This document shows positions 21,199 to 23,110 of a DNA stretch of 23,110 bases, in pieces; the stretch's first letter is position 1; every line of letters starts with the position of its first letter. The notes below the pieces were generated by a model. It searched no databases. It had not been told where the DNA came from and was given only the letters and a program-made list of their open reading frames with translations. The translations under genes were made by a program, and so were the position numbers. Origin of the DNA: JASFRS01 sp050114795 (GTDB taxonomy: Bacteria; Pseudomonadota; Alphaproteobacteria; Sphingomonadales; CAKZYD01); contig JASFRS010000013.1 in NCBI GenBank assembly GCA_050114795.1, forward strand, positions 1 to 23,110. The letters run 5' to 3'.

Positions 21199-22869
21199 AT
21201 GACCGCGCAAACAACTTCTCACCCGCAACCAAGTGGGGCGGGCGGTATCAATGATATCGCCATCTATGTCGTTATGGCAGCTATTGGCCTTTGGGGCTTA
21301 ATGGTGAACGCTAATACGCATTCATCAGCCATGGCTTTCCATGGGCTGATTTTTGTTATTTTTGCTTTCTTCTTTTCCGCTCAAATGGCGGCGCGGGAGA
21401 AAAATATACCGCAGGTTAAAGCAAATGGTTCTCCGAACTATAATGAAGGAGTGGTTCGGGCCGGTGTTATCGCCTCAACATTTTGGGGTGTTGTAGGCTT
21501 TCTAGTCGGCACGATCATTGCCTGGCAATTAGCCTTTCCCGATTTGAATTTTGATAATCCTATTATCAATTTTGGCCGCCTGCGGCCAGTTCACACATCC
21601 GCAGTTATTTTTGCCTTTGGCGGGAATGTACTGATTGCTACCAGTTTTTATGTGGTTCAACGCACATGCCGGGCCAGACTGGCAGGGGACATTGCACCCT
21701 GGTTTGTATTCTGGGGCTATAATCTATTCATTGTGCTGGCTGCATCGGGCTATGCGCTGGGTGTGACCCAATCCAAAGAATATGCAGAGCCTGAATGGTA
21801 TGTGGATTTATGGCTGACCGGTGTATGGGTCACTTATTTGCTGGTTTTCCTAGGCACGATTATCAAGCGGAGAGAGCCCCATATTTATGTGGCGAATTGG
21901 TTCTACTTGGCTTTCATTGTCACCATCGCCATGTTGCATCTGGTGAATAATGCTGCTGTTCCGCTGTCTCCTTTCTCACCAACCTCAGTCATTCTGTGGT
22001 CCGGTGTGCAGGATGCGATGATTCAATGGTGGTATGGCCATAATGCGGTGGGCTTCTTCTTAACCGCGGGCTTCCTTGCTATCATGTATTATTTCGTACC
22101 TAAACGGGCAGAGCGGCCGATTTATTCCTACCGCTTGTCTATCATCCACTTTTGGGCGCTGATTTTCCTGTATATCTGGGCTGGCCCTCACCATCTCCAT
22201 TATACAGCGCTGCCGGATTGGGCACAGACTTTGGGAATGGTATTTTCTGTCATGCTGTGGATGCCGTCCTGGGGCGGGATGATTAATGGCCTGATGACCT
22301 TATCGGGGGCCTGGGACAAGTTGCGCACGGATCCGGTTATCAGGATGCTCGTCGTGTCGGTTGCCTTCTATGGCATGTCCACCTTTGAGGGACCTGTCAT
22401 GTCGATTAAGGCGGTGAATTCCTTATCGCATTATACGGATTGGACTATTGGCCATGTGCATTCAGGCGCTTTGGGCTGGGTCGGTTTTGTATCCTTTGGC
22501 GCGCTTTACTGTCTCGTCCCTTGGTTATGGAAACGCAAACGGCTCTATTCCTTGGGCCTAGTCGAATGGCATTTCTGGGTCGCGACCATAGGTATCCTGC
22601 TTTACATCACCTCCATGTGGGTGGCGGGTATCCAACAAGGTCTGTTCTGGCGCGCTTATGACGGCCAGGGTTTCTTGACCTATGCCTTTATCGAGACGGT
22701 GCAGCAATTGCACTTCGGTTATGTGGTGCGCGCTCTTGGCGGATCGTTGTTCCTGATTGGCTCACTCATCATGGCTTATAATCTATGGCGTACGGCCAGA
22801 GGCGATGTCCATGCAGGTGAAGAACTTAAAGCTCAACGTGTGGCTTCCGCCACGACGGTCGCCGCTTGA
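21199..22869 (+). CDS. ccoN: cbb3-type cytochrome c oxidase subunit I
   Basis: A 556-residue integral membrane haem-copper oxidase subunit with about 12 or more helices. Landmarks are RPVHTSAVIFAFGGN (low-spin haem b His), the CuB region WWYGHNAVGFFLTAGF with its Tyr/His pair, AGPHHLHYTALPDW (two CuB His), and MSTFEGPVMSIKAVNSLSHYTDWTIGHVHSGALGW with the haem b and b3 ligands. It reduces O2 to water with high affinity and pumps protons, receiving electrons from CcoO and CcoP. It is the first gene of the ccoNO(QP) operon under an FNR-type box. The ccoO start follows 12 bases after its stop. Confidence 0.96.
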   Translation: MTAQTTSHPQPSGAGGINDIAIYVVMAAIGLWGLMVNANTHSSAMAFHGLIFVIFAFFFSAQMAAREKNIPQVKANGSPNYNEGVVRAGVIASTFWGVVGFLVGTIIAWQLAFPDLNFDNPIINFGRLRPVHTSAVIFAFGGNVLIATSFYVVQRTCRARLAGDIAPWFVFWGYNLFIVLAASGYALGVTQSKEYAEPEWYVDLWLTGVWVTYLLVFLGTIIKRREPHIYVANWFYLAFIVTIAMLHLVNNAAVPLSPFSPTSVILWSGVQDAMIQWWYGHNAVGFFLTAGFLAIMYYFVPKRAERPIYSYRLSIIHFWALIFLYIWAGPHHLHYTALPDWAQTLGMVFSVMLWMPSWGGMINGLMTLSGAWDKLRTDPVIRMLVVSVAFYGMSTFEGPVMSIKAVNSLSHYTDWTIGHVHSGALGWVGFVSFGALYCLVPWLWKRKRLYSLGLVEWHFWVATIGILLYITSMWVAGIQQGLFWRAYDGQGFLTYAFIETVQQLHFGYVVRALGGSLFLIGSLIMAYNLWRTARGDVHAGEELKAQRVASATTVAA

Positions 22870-22881
22870 GGAGATTGAGAA

Positions 22882-23110
22882 ATGGCTAAATTCACTCATG
22901 CAATTTTTGAGAAAAACTCAATCATTCTCCTGGTGGCTTGCCTTATCGTTGTGGCCATCGGCGGGATTGTGGAAATTGTTCCGCTCTTCCTGCTCAACTC
23001 CACTATTGAGAAGGTAGAAGGCATGCGGCCTTACACGCCACTGGAGTTGGCTGGACGGCAAATCTATGTCCGTGAGGGGTGTTATAGCTGCCATAGCCAG
23101 ATGATCCGGT
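22882..23110 (+). CDS. ccoO: cbb3-type cytochrome c oxidase subunit II (partial, runs off window)
   Basis: Only the first 76 codons are present. The ATG at 22882 has GAGGAG (22868-22873) 8 bases upstream, overlapping the ccoN stop. The product starts with a membrane anchor (about residues 13-37, SIILLVACLIVVAIGGIVEI) and continues with TPLELAGRQIYVREGCYSCHSQMIR, the single haem c site of CcoO (C-Y-S-C-H). The periplasmic cytochrome domain passes electrons to CcoN. The truncation is due to the window edge, not to a mutation. Confidence 0.93.
   Translation, partial: MAKFTHAIFEKNSIILLVACLIVVAIGGIVEIVPLFLLNSTIEKVEGMRPYTPLELAGRQIYVREGCYSCHSQMIR

Noticed and set aside
1..23110. CRISPR arrays, IS elements, prophage genes
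   Set aside because: No regularly spaced repeats, transposase or phage-type coding regions were seen.

Overview
The window reads as a stretch of an alphaproteobacterial chromosome of moderate GC. Supporting points are the rpmI-rplT-pheS-pheT order, TTGAC/CTATAT-type promoters, a cbb3 oxidase behind an FNR/FixK-type box, a large TonB-dependent receptor and an HSD17B10-type dehydrogenase. I cannot name the genus.

Positions 1-7818 are mostly housekeeping. A short-chain dehydrogenase and a small zincin-like protein share a minus-strand unit. They are followed by the translation block rpmI, rplT, pheS, pheT, lepA on the plus strand and a small membrane protein on the minus strand. A tRNA-Ser(GGA) at 7965-8054 is followed by about 200 bases of repetitive intergenic sequence.

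Positions 8279-12544 look accessory: a MarR-GNAT fusion regulator with a perfect 15-bp inverted repeat over its promoter and ribosome binding site, a second GNAT, a lone UDP-GlcNAc 2-epimerase, an exported antibiotic-biosynthesis-monooxygenase-fold protein, and a divergent LysR regulator.

Positions 12603-16361 hold the main find. A two-domain multicopper oxidase, a di-haem cytochrome c, a mono-haem cytochrome c and a copper nitrite reductase lie in one tight operon, followed by a terminator and an NsrR regulator. This is the gene content and order of the ncgABC-nirK cluster known from Nitrosomonas europaea, which is controlled by NsrR. A good NsrR-type palindrome lies between the predicted promoter and the ncgA start. 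The inferred logic is that NO or nitrite stress disables the [2Fe-2S] repressor NsrR, which releases a periplasmic copper/haem module for nitrite reduction and tolerance. The role of NcgA, B and C beside NirK is still poorly understood.

Positions 16416-23110 contain a DUF6632-like membrane protein, a TonB-dependent receptor, a MAPEG-like membrane protein, a PQQ-dependent sugar dehydrogenase, and the start of the ccoNO cbb3 oxidase operon behind an FNR-type box (ccoO runs off the end). Together with nirK this suggests a region devoted to low-oxygen and nitrogen-oxide respiration or detoxification. That link is inferred from adjacency.
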